From: Rhizoctonia solani
Taxonomy: Eukaryota; Basidiomycota; Agaricomycetes; Cantharellales; Ceratobasidiaceae
Assembly: GCF_016906535.1 (NCBI RefSeq)
Contig: NC_057385.1
Span: forward strand, 2,356,001 to 2,420,000
Direction of reading: 5' to 3'
DNA: 64,000 nucleotides
The stretch's first letter is position 1. Each line of letters opens with the position of its first letter. This document shows, piece after piece, positions 1 through 10,189 of this stretch. A model generated the notes under the pieces. It saw only the letters and a program-made list of their open reading frames with translations. It was not told the DNA's origin and ran no database searches. A program made the translations under genes and the position numbers.

Positions 1-144
1 GCCCCAGAGAACCGTATCCCTCGTGTCACAACCGCAACCTGGTTTGTCTCTCTAATGTATCGGCGGCTTGGCTGTAGGCTGACATATAGAATAGGAAATA
101 TGAAAACGGCGCTGTCGGTACCTTGACTCATGCTGTTGCTCTGC

Positions 145-614
145 ACGGAACGAACTACAGCTGCGAACTTGAAGTCTACCTCGATGGTTACCAGATGAGG
201 CAGGTTTGACTCGGATAATGACGTGGGTATATGCTTACGGTCTATATCCAGGCTCGTCGATCCTTATCATATCCCAACCCTTTACATCCGCCGCCCTGGT
301 GACGATTACGAGGAGACTTATCGATTCGGTGATGATGACCCATTCTTTTCAGAGGCAAGTGGGTGTATGCTTAGATTTACAGTTATCCTAGACATCATTA
401 TTAGGTTTCCAATTTGATTGACGTGATCGAGCATGGAGAGGGCACAGCTGAGATTCTAAGCACTTATGAGGGTAGGTTTTCCATTTTGCACAGCTCAAGT
501 GCGGTGGCTGATGTGACTATACCAGATGCTTGCAAGACCTACGAGTTTACTTGGGCTATCCGCCTCGCCAGTGAGCGTAGCCGCGCAAACTACCACAAGC
601 CCACGGAGGCTTAA
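145..614 (+). CDS. 3' end of an unrecognised protein (partial, exons)
   Basis: Coding-like exons end at the TAA at 612-614. One frame reads a Tyr/Asp-rich stretch (about 263-354, containing IPTLYIRRPGDDYEE and FGDDDPFF). It then continues after a probable GC-AG intron at 355-404 into SNLIDVIEHGEGTAEIL and on to the stop. An upstream exon around 150-208 (CELEVYLDGYQMRQ) may belong to it, but the junction at 209-250 does not keep the frame cleanly, so a base may be missing there. The 5' part lies outside or at the window edge. I do not recognise the family. The acidic, Tyr-rich composition fits a soluble protein, and no membrane segment or signal peptide is visible in what remains. Confidence 0.35.
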
Positions 615-783
615 ATTCAGAATTTTTAAATGCTGTATAAAGAAAACCGCAACTATGTAAAATAGAATTAGAAAGCAAGATTTGAATGAAAACCAACGCC
701 GAGGAGATTAGATGCTGTTGTTTGTCCGAGAATTCGAGAATCTCATAAGCTTCGTGTTTGGTTGTTGGCCGCCGCACTGCCAA

Positions 784-2343
784 ATGCTGATCACGACTTT
801 AGCTCGACGATCACAGACTATACCACTGAGGAGACTCACTTCGGTATTCTCAGCAAATAGTATCTACAGTATAGCCTTTAAGCACACTCGCAGTATGTCT
901 AATTCTGCCTTCGAAGCAAAACCGTTTCGGCTTTCTCTTGTCCAGCTTGGAGGAACCGGTGATGATAAAGCGGCGAACTTGGAGCATGCGAAGGAAATGG
1001 TCTTGAAGGCCGCCCAGCCTGTTGATGGGAAGAAAACCAATTTGATTGTGTTACCTGTGGGTGTCCATATATAATCATTCGATAGACCACTGCAATTGGT
1101 AAACTTATACATTCCCTCGCGATCGTAGGAGTGCTTCAATTCCCCTTATGGGCATATGCATTTCCCGAACTATGCCGAAACAATTGGGTACAAGCCAGGC
1201 GAAGCGTATGACGTATCTGCTAGCAAAAGCGAGAGCGTCAAGGCCCTGTCCACAATGGCGAAAGAGACAGGTATTTGGCTATTGGGAGGTGAGCATACTA
1301 CTGAGCGTTTAGGCGCCTGCTAGACATTGATTTATCTAGGTTCTATTCCGGAGAGGGATGAAGTCGATGGTAAACTATATAATACAGCCACGGTATACAA
1401 TCCTCAAGGCATGTTATTTTGACGTTTTTTAAAGCATATATCTGAGACCCACCCAAAGGGGAATTGGTGGCAATTCACCGCAAGGTTCATCTCTTTGATA
1501 TTGATATTCCTGGAGGCATTACCTTCAAGGTCGGTCCTATCCCACCAGCGATGCCAGAAATTATATGACGTCGATTCAGGAAAGCGAAACACTCACGGGT
1601 GGAACTAAGCTCACATCGTTCGAAACAGGTAGAGTATCACGTCAAATATGCGTAAAGATGTTCAATTGATCGCTGTTTAGAGTTTGGAAAAATTGGGCTA
1701 GGAATCTGCTATGATGTGAGGTTCCCAGAAATGGCCATGATTGCGGCTCGAAAAGGTGATATGAGTTGTGATCATCTGTAAGCTGGGTTTAACGTAATTT
1801 AGGTTGCGTCGCTATGCTTTACCCCGGCGCATTCAACTTAACCACTGGTCCGTTGCATTGGGAGCTCCTCCAGCGTGCAAGGTTTGCTATCTTGATTTTA
1901 CTCTAGCCGTACTGCTGACCGATCCGGCTCGACAGGGCTGTGGATAACCAAATATACGTGGCTATGTGCAGCCCAGCCCGAGACATGTCTGCTGGGTACC
2001 ATGCTGTAAGTTGATGTTCACGGCTACTCTACCTTCCCTTCAGAGTCTAACTCCGATCATGTCAAGTGGGGACATTCAATGGTAGTAGATCCTATGTAAG
2101 TTCGGGTCATTGCTTGTAAATTCTGGAATATTGAATTGGTGGTAGGGGTAAAGTAATTGCAACTACCGAGCACGAGGAGGCGATTATACATGCAGACATC
2201 GGTAAGCAATTCCGGCAAATTCGCTTTCCTGTGTCTGACACAGCAACTCGGTGATAGATCCCGAGGTGATTCGAAAGACACGCAGTGGGATTCCAGTTAC
2301 TATTCAGCGCCGCTTTGATGTGTACCCCGACGTGTCTATCTAG
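784..2343 (+). CDS. NIT2: Omega-amidase / Nit2-type carbon-nitrogen hydrolase
   Basis: A nitrilase-superfamily amidohydrolase that in known Nit2 enzymes hydrolyses alpha-ketoglutaramate and alpha-ketosuccinamate to the 2-oxoacids. Spliced exons give all three catalytic residues in order: Glu in [10 protein letters not shown] (right after the first intron, about 1131), Lys in [15 protein letters not shown] (about 1475-1520) and Cys in [14 protein letters not shown] (about 1695-1735). The end reads [11 protein letters not shown] and stops at 2341-2343. Introns are about 45-80 bases. Two in-frame starts exist. The ATG at 784 adds about 37 residues rich in Arg, Ser and Thr ([18 protein letters not shown]) and looks like a mitochondrial presequence. 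The ATG at 895 ([17 protein letters not shown]) begins at the catalytic domain. Dual mitochondrial/cytosolic location is an inference. Family assignment is firm; the start is not. Confidence 0.9.
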
Positions 2344-2603
2344 CCGCGTAGGCTATGAGCCTCTTTGGGTGACTAAACTACAACTAGCGAGGTGTGAAAT
2401 ATAAATGCATGAAACCTTCCATTTTGGGAAAGCGCTGAGCGCTTCTACGATTCTAAAAAGTTCTATCGGGTTCTCTGGTGGTTTGCCCTTTGACTTTTAT
2501 ACTCCGGGCGGCTGAAAATCCAGCTCCAACTCACGACCGCCGCATCTCCTACTGCCTATTCCTACCCTTTAATCTTTATTTTCCCTGTACTAACTCATAC
2601 CCA

Positions 2604-4132
2604 ATGGTGAAAGAGACGTAAGTGCATATTGTGATAATGCTCATTATCGCAGCATCTAAAGAATTCGATTAGTAAATTCTACGACCTGCTTGAGGTCTCT
2701 CCCGACTGTTCCGATGCCGACTTGAAGAAAGCTTTTAGGAAAAAGTGAGTCAGAGCTCGCCCTTTGCCAAGCATACCTCTGACAATGCTCTGTTGGCAGG
2801 GCGCTTCGCCTTCACCCTGACAAGGGTGGTGACCCAGATCTCTTCAAAGAGGTTTCGCATGCGTACGTGGCTGAGCCGCTAACCCGCTACGTCTTCGTGC
2901 TGAAATTCATAAATTATTCAGATACGAGGTCCTCGCCGATAGTCAGAAGCGCGCTGCGTATGTAGTCGGACTAACTTTTCAATCTCTGCTCGCTTACCTT
3001 GATTTATTAGTTATGATCGTTTTGGCGAGGCTGGTCTTCAGGATTCCGGAATGCCCTCGGACCACCAAGACCTGTTCTCACAGCTCTTTGGTGGCGGAGG
3101 AGGATTCTTTGGTGGAGGCGGCTCCCGCAACCAGGGACCACGAAAGGGCAAAGATCTACATCACCGTGTCGCTGCTTCGCTCGAGGATCTTTACAAGGGG
3201 AAGGTTACGAAACTCGCACTTACACGACACGTTATCTGTTCCAAGTGCAGCGGCAAGGGCGGTAAAGAAGGTGCGGTTCGCAAATGTGGCGGATGCCAGG
3301 GTCGCGGTGTGAAGGTCATGCTGCGTCAAATGGGCCCGATGCTACAGCAAATCCAGCAACCGTGCGGTGAATGTGATGGCACAGGCGAGGTTATCAATCA
3401 GAAAGATCGATGCAAGACATGCAATGGCAAGAAGGTTGTTTCTGAGCGCAAGTTCCTCGAGGTTCATATCGACAAGGGTATGAAGGGAGGGCAGCCCATC
3501 ACTTTTGCAGGCGAAAGCGACCAGGCGCCAGGCGTCGAGCCCGGAGATGTTATCATTATTGTGGACGAAAAGCCTCATGAACGTTTCAGGCGTGAAGGCA
3601 ATGACTTGTATGCGGAAGTCGAGCTTGACTTGCTCACAGCACTTGGTGGAGGCTCCTTCTCGATATTACACCTTGATGATCGCGCCCTGAACGTCCCCAT
3701 CCACCCTGGAGAGGTAATCAAGCCAGGTTCGCTAATTCTTTTCTCGAGGAAAAGAGGTTACTGATGTATTACTTCAGGCTCCATGAAGGTAATTCCAGGC
3801 CAAGGAATGCCATCCCATAGGCACCATGAACCTGGTAGCCTGTTTGTCAAACTCAACATTAAATTCCCTGACTTTATCGAGCCGACTCTCATCCCCCACT
3901 TGGAGGCCGCACTGCCTGCTCGCGAGCCACCCAAGACATACCCCAAAGAGATCCACGTGGAAGAAGTTGACATGGCAGATCTCGACGCGAGGCAGCAAGA
4001 ACAAGCACAGCGATCTCAGGACGCAATGGACGAGGATGATGATGAGCAACCTCGGGTGCAGTGTAAGTCCTATTGTTATCCCCGATACACATCTTTAGCT
4101 CATGCTCTTCTTTTCCAGGCGCCAACCAATAG
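2604..4132 (+). CDS. YDJ1: Type I Hsp40 co-chaperone with CAAX box (Ydj1/DNAJA-like)
   Basis: A class A J-protein that stimulates Hsp70 and delivers unfolded substrates. Domains in order: a J domain starting MVKETKFYDLLEVSPDCSD with the HPD motif in RLHPDKGG (about 2800-2825); a Gly/Phe region (GGGGGFFGGGG, about 3090-3120); four zinc repeats CSKCSGKGG, CGGCQGRGV, CGECDGTGE and CKTCNGKKV (3235-3435; the last lacks the usual glycines); then the two C-terminal substrate domains. An acidic tail (QDAMDEDDDEQP) precedes the end. The last intron (4063-4118) splits the Cys codon, so the spliced protein ends in CANQ, a CAAX motif comparable to CASQ of yeast Ydj1, and implies farnesylation and membrane tethering. 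The first intron falls after only four codons. All exons join without frame problems. Confidence 0.96.
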
Positions 4133-4371
4133 ATGCCATGTTGTTTTATCTGCTTTTGTTGTTTGCATGCAAGAGTTTCACATTCATTTATCCTGTTCTT
4201 TGTACCTTGTCCATTTGTGTCATAGTCTAGTAGAACTGCATGCATATTTTATCCTGAATCATTACAGCGGGAATCGGGAAACGCAAAGCCAGCACAAATT
4301 CATACTTGATCATGGCGCCCAGATGTTACCATTTAGTCTACTTGAAGTGAGGATAGGATGAACCGGTGCAT

Positions 4372-5036
4372 TTAAGAAATGCTTACTGTAGGATCCTTTT
4401 TGAATGCTTCATAGAGCTCCCGGTTGAAGAAGCTAACCTCGGTCTCATTTTCTATAGACTTTTAGGTATGTCAAGGGGTCCGCACAAGCAGGCTTACCGA
4501 AGCCCAGGGAGGCGAGTATTGCGCTGTCGTCGTTCAGGATCCAATCATCGTGATCGAGGTTAATGATCAGGTTCGTTGTCTAACAGCATTATTTATTCTG
4601 AGAAATTTTGCGGCAAACAGGGTGTAGGTAAATTGCACCTTGGCACCATGAGCTTTCGTGTAAAGTTTCAGTGTGTCTATTCAACATAGTTATCAGATCG
4701 AGAATAGCTACAATGGAAGCAAAACTACTTACCAAGCTGGACTGTTCGGTATGGCTTCCATCCAGGTTCGGTCTTTATCGCTAAGAATCCAACAATTCAT
4801 CCTCACTCTATTCGAAAAGCAACAGCTATTCAAAAAGAGGCGCCATACCATTGCGCACGCGCTCCTTGAGTTCGCCTACCGTCGTGTGTTCGAGGTCCAG
4901 GGCATGTATAACAGGGATTTCTCCGTACGATACTCGAATGACTTGATTACTCGCACAGTAATCGTTGCCGAGCTTAATGGAGCGGCGAGATTGTGAGCTG
5001 GTCGGATATTTCTCCTGTTTCTGCAGTCGAAGACAT
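4372..5036 (-). CDS. AIM29: AIM29 / UPF0538 (C2orf76-like) small protein
   Basis: A small conserved protein of unknown function, broken into short exons and invisible to simple ORF finding. Going down the minus strand: SATITVRVIKSFEYRTEK (about 4970-4920), IPVIHALDLEHTTVGELKE, then RVRNAIKTEPGWKPYRTVQ across one intron, LDTLKLYTKAHGAK, TTNLIINLDHDDWILND and finally ENETEVSFFNRELYEAFK, ending at the stop 4374-4372. This order matches UPF0538: ITVR.I.SFEHR near the N-terminus, then LK..H.AH, then the FF end. Two single-base gaps are needed: one in the AAA run at 4918-4920 (between RTEK and IPV) and one in the first 60 bases after the ATG at 5036. The start is therefore uncertain. The gene is divergent from the beta-glucosidase. 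Confidence 0.8.
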
Positions 5037-5227
5037 GAATTGTATATGAAAAATGTATAATCGAGATGGCAAGAACGAGTTGAGCGCTGATGAAGTTAGA
5101 TATTTGCCGATCAGGAGTTACGCTTACGGACTTTTTTCGGCCAATCGGCTCAATTGCCTAAGCTCACGTTCGGTGGACGGCTTGCGGTCATAGGTTAATG
5201 GAATGGTTTCTCGGATTAATATTTGCA

Positions 5228-5235
5228 TATATAAA
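5228..5235 (+). promoter_or_regulatory. TATA box of the GH3 gene
   Basis: TATATAAA lies about 100 bases before the ATG at 5334. It is followed by a pyrimidine-rich stretch (about 5258-5292), a common transcription-start setting in fungi. The 297-base gap (5037-5333) is shared with the divergent AIM29 gene, so it probably holds both promoters. Confidence 0.55.
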
Positions 5236-5333
5236 CAGACACCCTCGGTCTAACCTTTCTTTTCCCCATCTCTCCCCTCTCGTTTGTTCTTCGTGCTGAG
5301 TAGTGGTTGCTTCATTGATTGTAATCGCATATA

Positions 5334-8285
5334 ATGACCGCCAACAACCCGTTCCTCCACATCAATGTCGAAGAACTTGTCTCTAAACTCTCTCAAGAAG
5401 AGAAAATCCGTCTACTAGGGGCACCTAACTGGTGGAATACGAACAAAATTGATAGACTCGGTGTGCCGAGCGTACGTATGAGCGATGGCCCAAATGGAGT
5501 TCGCGGATCATCTCACTTTTTGAGCTCTCCGGCGCAATGCATTCCTGTAATTCATCGGATTTATCATGACTGTAACTTGTTACTTACCACACTAAATTAA
5601 CTCTAGTGTGCAACTGCGCTGGGATCGACTTTTGATCCTGAACTCATCCATGAGGTAGGATCCTTCCTTGCCGTGGAAGCCAAATCCAAGTCGGCCACAG
5701 TCCTTCTCGCGCCGACGTGCAACATCCAACGCTCGCCTCTTGGTGGTCGCTCATTCGAATCTTTCTCAGAAGATCCACACCTTTCTGGACACCTCGCGGC
5801 CGCATATGTTTCTGGGCTGCAAGACAACGGCGTGGCAGCAACCATCAAGCACTATGTAGCTAACGATCAAGAACATGAACGCATGGCAGTAGATACTATC
5901 CTCTCAGAGCGTGCTCTAAGAGAGATCTACTTGATGCCCTTCATGATTGCGCAGAGGGATGCTGGACCATGGGCGTATATGACTGCGTGGGTCCTGGCTG
6001 CACATTGCATGATTTAGTGTGCTCTAACAACATATATAGATATAACCGAGTTCACGGTACCCATGTAAGCGAGTGCAAACGATTACTCGATGAAGTTTTG
6101 CGCAAAGAGTGGGGCTTTAACGGTTTGGTCATGAGCGATTGGTATGGAACCTATAGCGTTGACATTGCTCTTAATGCCGGTCTCGACCTCGAAATGCCTG
6201 GCCCTCCGAGATGGAGACAGCCTGCGCTCGTCAATCACGCTTTGACATCCCGGAAGCTTTTACCATCCACGCTTGATTTGCGCGCCAAAACCGTTCTCGA
6301 TTTTGTCCAAAAGCTTGCTAAGACTAGCCCAGATGTTGTCTTTGGCGACGGAGAAGAACGTACTCGGGACGATCCGAAGGATCGTGAATTTAACCGGAAG
6401 CTAGCAGGCAGAGCTATCGTTTTGTTGAAAAATCAAGAACAAGTCCTGCCACTCAAAAAGAAGAACGTACTAGTTGTCGGGCCAAATGCCCAGGCCAGGG
6501 TAATCTCCGGAGGAGGTTCGGCATTCTTGAAGCCGAGCTATGTGATCACGCCTTGGGATGGCATCATAGCTGCTAAGCCCAAGGATGTAGACGTCAAGTT
6601 CGAGGTCGGATGCTATGGTTCGTATATTCTCCCCAGCGCATGGACCGCTCGTTGAAGGCGCATACATCTAGCCCACAAATTCCTTCCAACCCTTGAAAAC
6701 CTACTTAAGACTCCCGACGGGGAAGCCGGCTGGGAAGCTCGATTCTACACACACGACGAAAATCAACAGCCGAAGGATGAGGTTGCCAAGTTCGTCCTCA
6801 ATGACACGAGGGTCAAATTAAATGATTTCTTGCCCGAAGGGTTGACTTCTTCATGGACCATCAAACTCAAGGGAACCTGAAAGTAGACAAGACCGCTCCT
6901 TTTGAGTTTGGCTTGACTGTCGCAGGGAGAGCGAAGCTGTGGGTGAATGGAAAGATGACGATCGACAACTGGACTCACCAGCGACCTGGAGAATTCTTCT
7001 ATGGGTGAGTGAAATACCCACCAAACCCCCATACTATCGCCAATAATTGGACGCAGACAAGGAAGCGCGGAGGAAAAAGCCGTAGTGGATCTCAAGGCGG
7101 GTGAACCTGTGGATATTTACGTCGAATACGACAATTTGTCGCCTGCTCCTAAGGGCGTTCAAATGCAACCTGCACTTATGCGCGGTGTGGTAGGTTCAAA
7201 TGGTATGCGTGAATCCAAATTTATCTGACGCATACTTCTAGCGCCTTGGTGGTGCCGAGAAGATCGATCCCGAAGAGGCACTCAAAACCGCAGCGAAGGC
7301 CGCAGCTGAGGTGGATGCTGTGATTGCTGTAGTTGGACTAAACCACGAATGGGAGAGCGAGGGCTTTGACCGCCCGACATTATCGTTGCCTGGACGTCAA
7401 GATGAGCTCATAAAAGCAGTTGCAAAGGCGAATAAAAATACCGTAGTAGTGGTCCAAGCCGTGAGTAAACTCATACAGTTATTAGTTAGCGGGCTAATAG
7501 GCTACTAGGGATCCGCCGTAAGCATGCCTTGGGCAGATGATGTCACTGGTAATACTATATTATGGCTCATATAGTCTGCGCTTACTGGGAAAATCAGGCA
7601 TACTCCAGGGATGGTATCTCGGGAACGAAGCAGGCAACGCGATTGCCGATGTACTATTTGGCAAAGTCAACCCATCTGGCCGGCTTCCTATCAGTTTGCC
7701 CAAGCGAGAAGAGGACATTCCGGCTCACCTTAGTTTCGGAAGCGAAATGGGCAAAGTGCACTACCGAGAGGATGTATTTGTGGGATACAAGTACTACCAG
7801 GCGCGTAAAGTGGCGCCGCTATTCCCATTCGGGTGGGTATTACAGTGATGTACTGGTGTATTTGGCTGATCCACAGTAGATATGGCTTGTCATATACAAC
7901 TTTCGAGTTGTCGGATCTCAAGGTTGAGGGACCGAGTTCCCATGACAGCAACCTGGAGGTCAGCGCGAGTATCACAGTGAAGAACACTGGATCAGTAAAA
8001 GGGAGCGAGACCGTCCAGCTATACGTTTCAAGACCTATTGGCCCCATTACTCACCCTAAGCTGGAGCTACGAGCCTTCGGCAAAGCAGCTGACTTGGAAC
8101 CGGGGGCCAGCACCACTGTCAAGTTATCATTCGGCAAGTATGGTGTGTCGTTCTGGCACGAGGAAGACGATACATGGAGAGCAGACGCTGGTGAATACAG
8201 CGTACTTGTGGGGACGTCCTCGGTCGATTTGCCACTATCTGCTTCGTTTAAGCTGAAACAGACCTTTTCGTGGAGGGGCCTGTAG
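5334..8285 (+). CDS. GH3 beta-glucosidase with PA14 domain (apparent frameshift)
   Basis: Family 3 glycoside hydrolase releasing terminal beta-D-glucose. The N-terminal barrel has KIRLLGAPNWWNTNKIDRLG, SDGPNGVRG, and the nucleophile Asp in LVMSDWYGTYS (about 6130-6160). The second domain has GRAIVLLKNQEQVLPLK and a PA14 insert (about 6680-7180; FEFGLTVAGRAKLWVNGK). It also has the acid/base Glu region in VVGLNHEWESEGFDRP (about 7325-7370) and a fibronectin-III-like end (GSVKGSETVQLYVS). At least seven introns were placed, including 7552-7600 and 7833-7876. No signal peptide is seen, so the enzyme is probably intracellular. In the PA14 domain the frame breaks at the GGG of 6871-6873: one extra G restores KLKGNLKVDKTAPFEFG. 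This is either a sequencing error or a disabling mutation; conservation on both sides favours error. Confidence 0.92.
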
Positions 8286-10189
8286 CAGTAACACTGTAAT
8301 TGGTAATTGAATACCAGTGTAACTGTAATGATCTGAATATATAAAGTCACATGATCGTGTTGTTTCTCAATGTCGACAAACGACGGAGCTCTGGACGATA
8401 TGCGCTTTCCGAATGACGGACAGTCTCACCACTACGCCAGCCCCGCCCCAATGCACCCGCCTGCTCTCTGCTCCCAGCCCAGGAAGCGCCTCGCATGCCA
8501 CCCCCAAACAATGCCCAGCCGCCGCCTGCACCGTTACCGCAACGAGTGCGAACCTAACCTAATGTCTTTGGCGGGTACGCGTCTACTCTACTCGATTGAC
8601 GGTGGACACAGACACATAACATTGCTCGTGATGACCTCGGTGGAACTGCCATAATCGTAGTCTCGGAACGCATGTGCTCCTTGTCAGCTCCGCCTCACAG
8701 ATCTCCTCTAGCGCCGTCAAGGGGCCTGCGACTATTTATCGCGGGGGCGGCGCCGGAAGGAGTGAGATCGGCTGGCACACTGCTTGGTCCATGCCAGGAT
8801 TGCGTCGACTTGCGGGAACAAGTTTGGTTCTTTCCATCCTGCGAGCGAGTTACGCACTTGTGTTGTGAATTTCAGCTTACGCACGGCTCGTCTTTGTACG
8901 GTCTCTTTCGCTGCCACCTGACTGGGGGATTCATCCCTCCGAGCTCACATGCTTGATGCTACCATGCCGGGCGTAAGCCCAACAAGGTGTACTTTGTACA
9001 CGCCCGGTGACCTAACCGCATCAATGCGCTCACCGCGGGTCACGTACTTGTGCCTACTCGCTGCGAGGTCCGCCGAGTTTTGGTTCAATACGGAGGGTAC
9101 TCGGAAAAGCGCAAGACGCCCCGGCGCCTGGGTATTTATATTGTTTAGTGGGATTGTCGCTTGGCTACACGAACACAGAGACGGTCACCGGTCACTGCTT
9201 GAGGCCCGATGGGCCGCGCATTAGGTTGTTGTGGTCGAATATTCGCTCCTGACGGCTTTTGTGGTATCCATATTTCTTCCCTCTCGTTTCTGGCTTCCCC
9301 CAGTGGATCGCAGTAATCCATCGACTTGTATTTCCCTATCGTGCTCTTCAGTTGCCCATTCGACGATGATGCCAATTGCACCAAGCCCCAGTGCACACTC
9401 CACTTTATCTCCTTGCAAGGGCCCGCTCCCGTACACTCAGAGCGGCCCCAGTCACAATATTCAGTTCATGCTAGTCTCCTTCAGCTCTATTATCTCACTT
9501 ATATATTCATCCATAAGCCCCTGCGCAAGCACTTACTCTTCCATGTGCTCGTTCAATTTGCTCTCGAGACCTCACCTCCGCTACTCGCACACCCCGAGGC
9601 ACGCAAGTCCCCGTTCGCACTTGATGACTTCCCGTCTGGTCCTTGTGTGACTGACGTGCGAATGTTGCCCGCATGCGGGCGGCATTAGAGATTCGTTCTC
9701 GCGTACGCACTCGGTTCGGGCTAGGCCCACGTCATTCCGGTGTCGTTCGGCCAGTCTGCGATTTCAACCGGTTGGGGATTGTTGCAGCGGAGCCGAGAAC
9801 CTTCGGAACGACATGGCGGGAGAGCTGTGTGGGTGGATGAATAGATAGATGGATAGTATGGCTGGTGCCGTCCTGTCGAACTCTTCAGAGTTCTGGGATG
9901 CACAGGGTGAGGTGACAGTGCGGTTCTGGTTGGAGTGGTTGGGTAGAGGCATAAATGTGGGCCAAGTGTTGCTAGGTCTTGCTTGCGTGCAGTGGTGATC
10001 TGGCTGAGTTGGTTGGGCGGTCAAGATGTGGCTGTTGTAAGATAGCGAGGCTCGTTTCGAACCTGAGACCTATCAACTACAACGCGATAGATATCCAATT
10101 TTTCCACTCTATTGGCCTTTGCGGCCTTTGTGAAATTCGTTTTCACGCATCTAGATTCATGGATTGTAACTACACAAGACTTTATTCAT
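8286..10189. other. 1.9-kb stretch without a recognised gene
   Basis: GC-rich sequence with several short overlapping open frames on both strands, none with a familiar domain. The best candidate start is the ATG at 8370. It opens MSTNDGALDDMRFPNDGQ and then a Pro-rich part that could shift into PPPNNAQPPPAPLPQ if a C is missing near 8500. That would suit the N-terminus of a low-complexity regulator, but no second half was found. A GATA-type simple repeat sits near 9836-9860. It may also hold the 3' region of the GH3 gene and the end of the eIF2B gene's transcript. Confidence 0.5.

Noticed and set aside
9990..10072. tRNA-like stretch: a D-arm-like GGCTGAGTTGGTTGGGCGG and a TTCGAAC T-loop
   Set aside because: The T stem has a mismatch at the closing pair and no sequence before it pairs with the expected 3' acceptor strand, so no cloverleaf forms.
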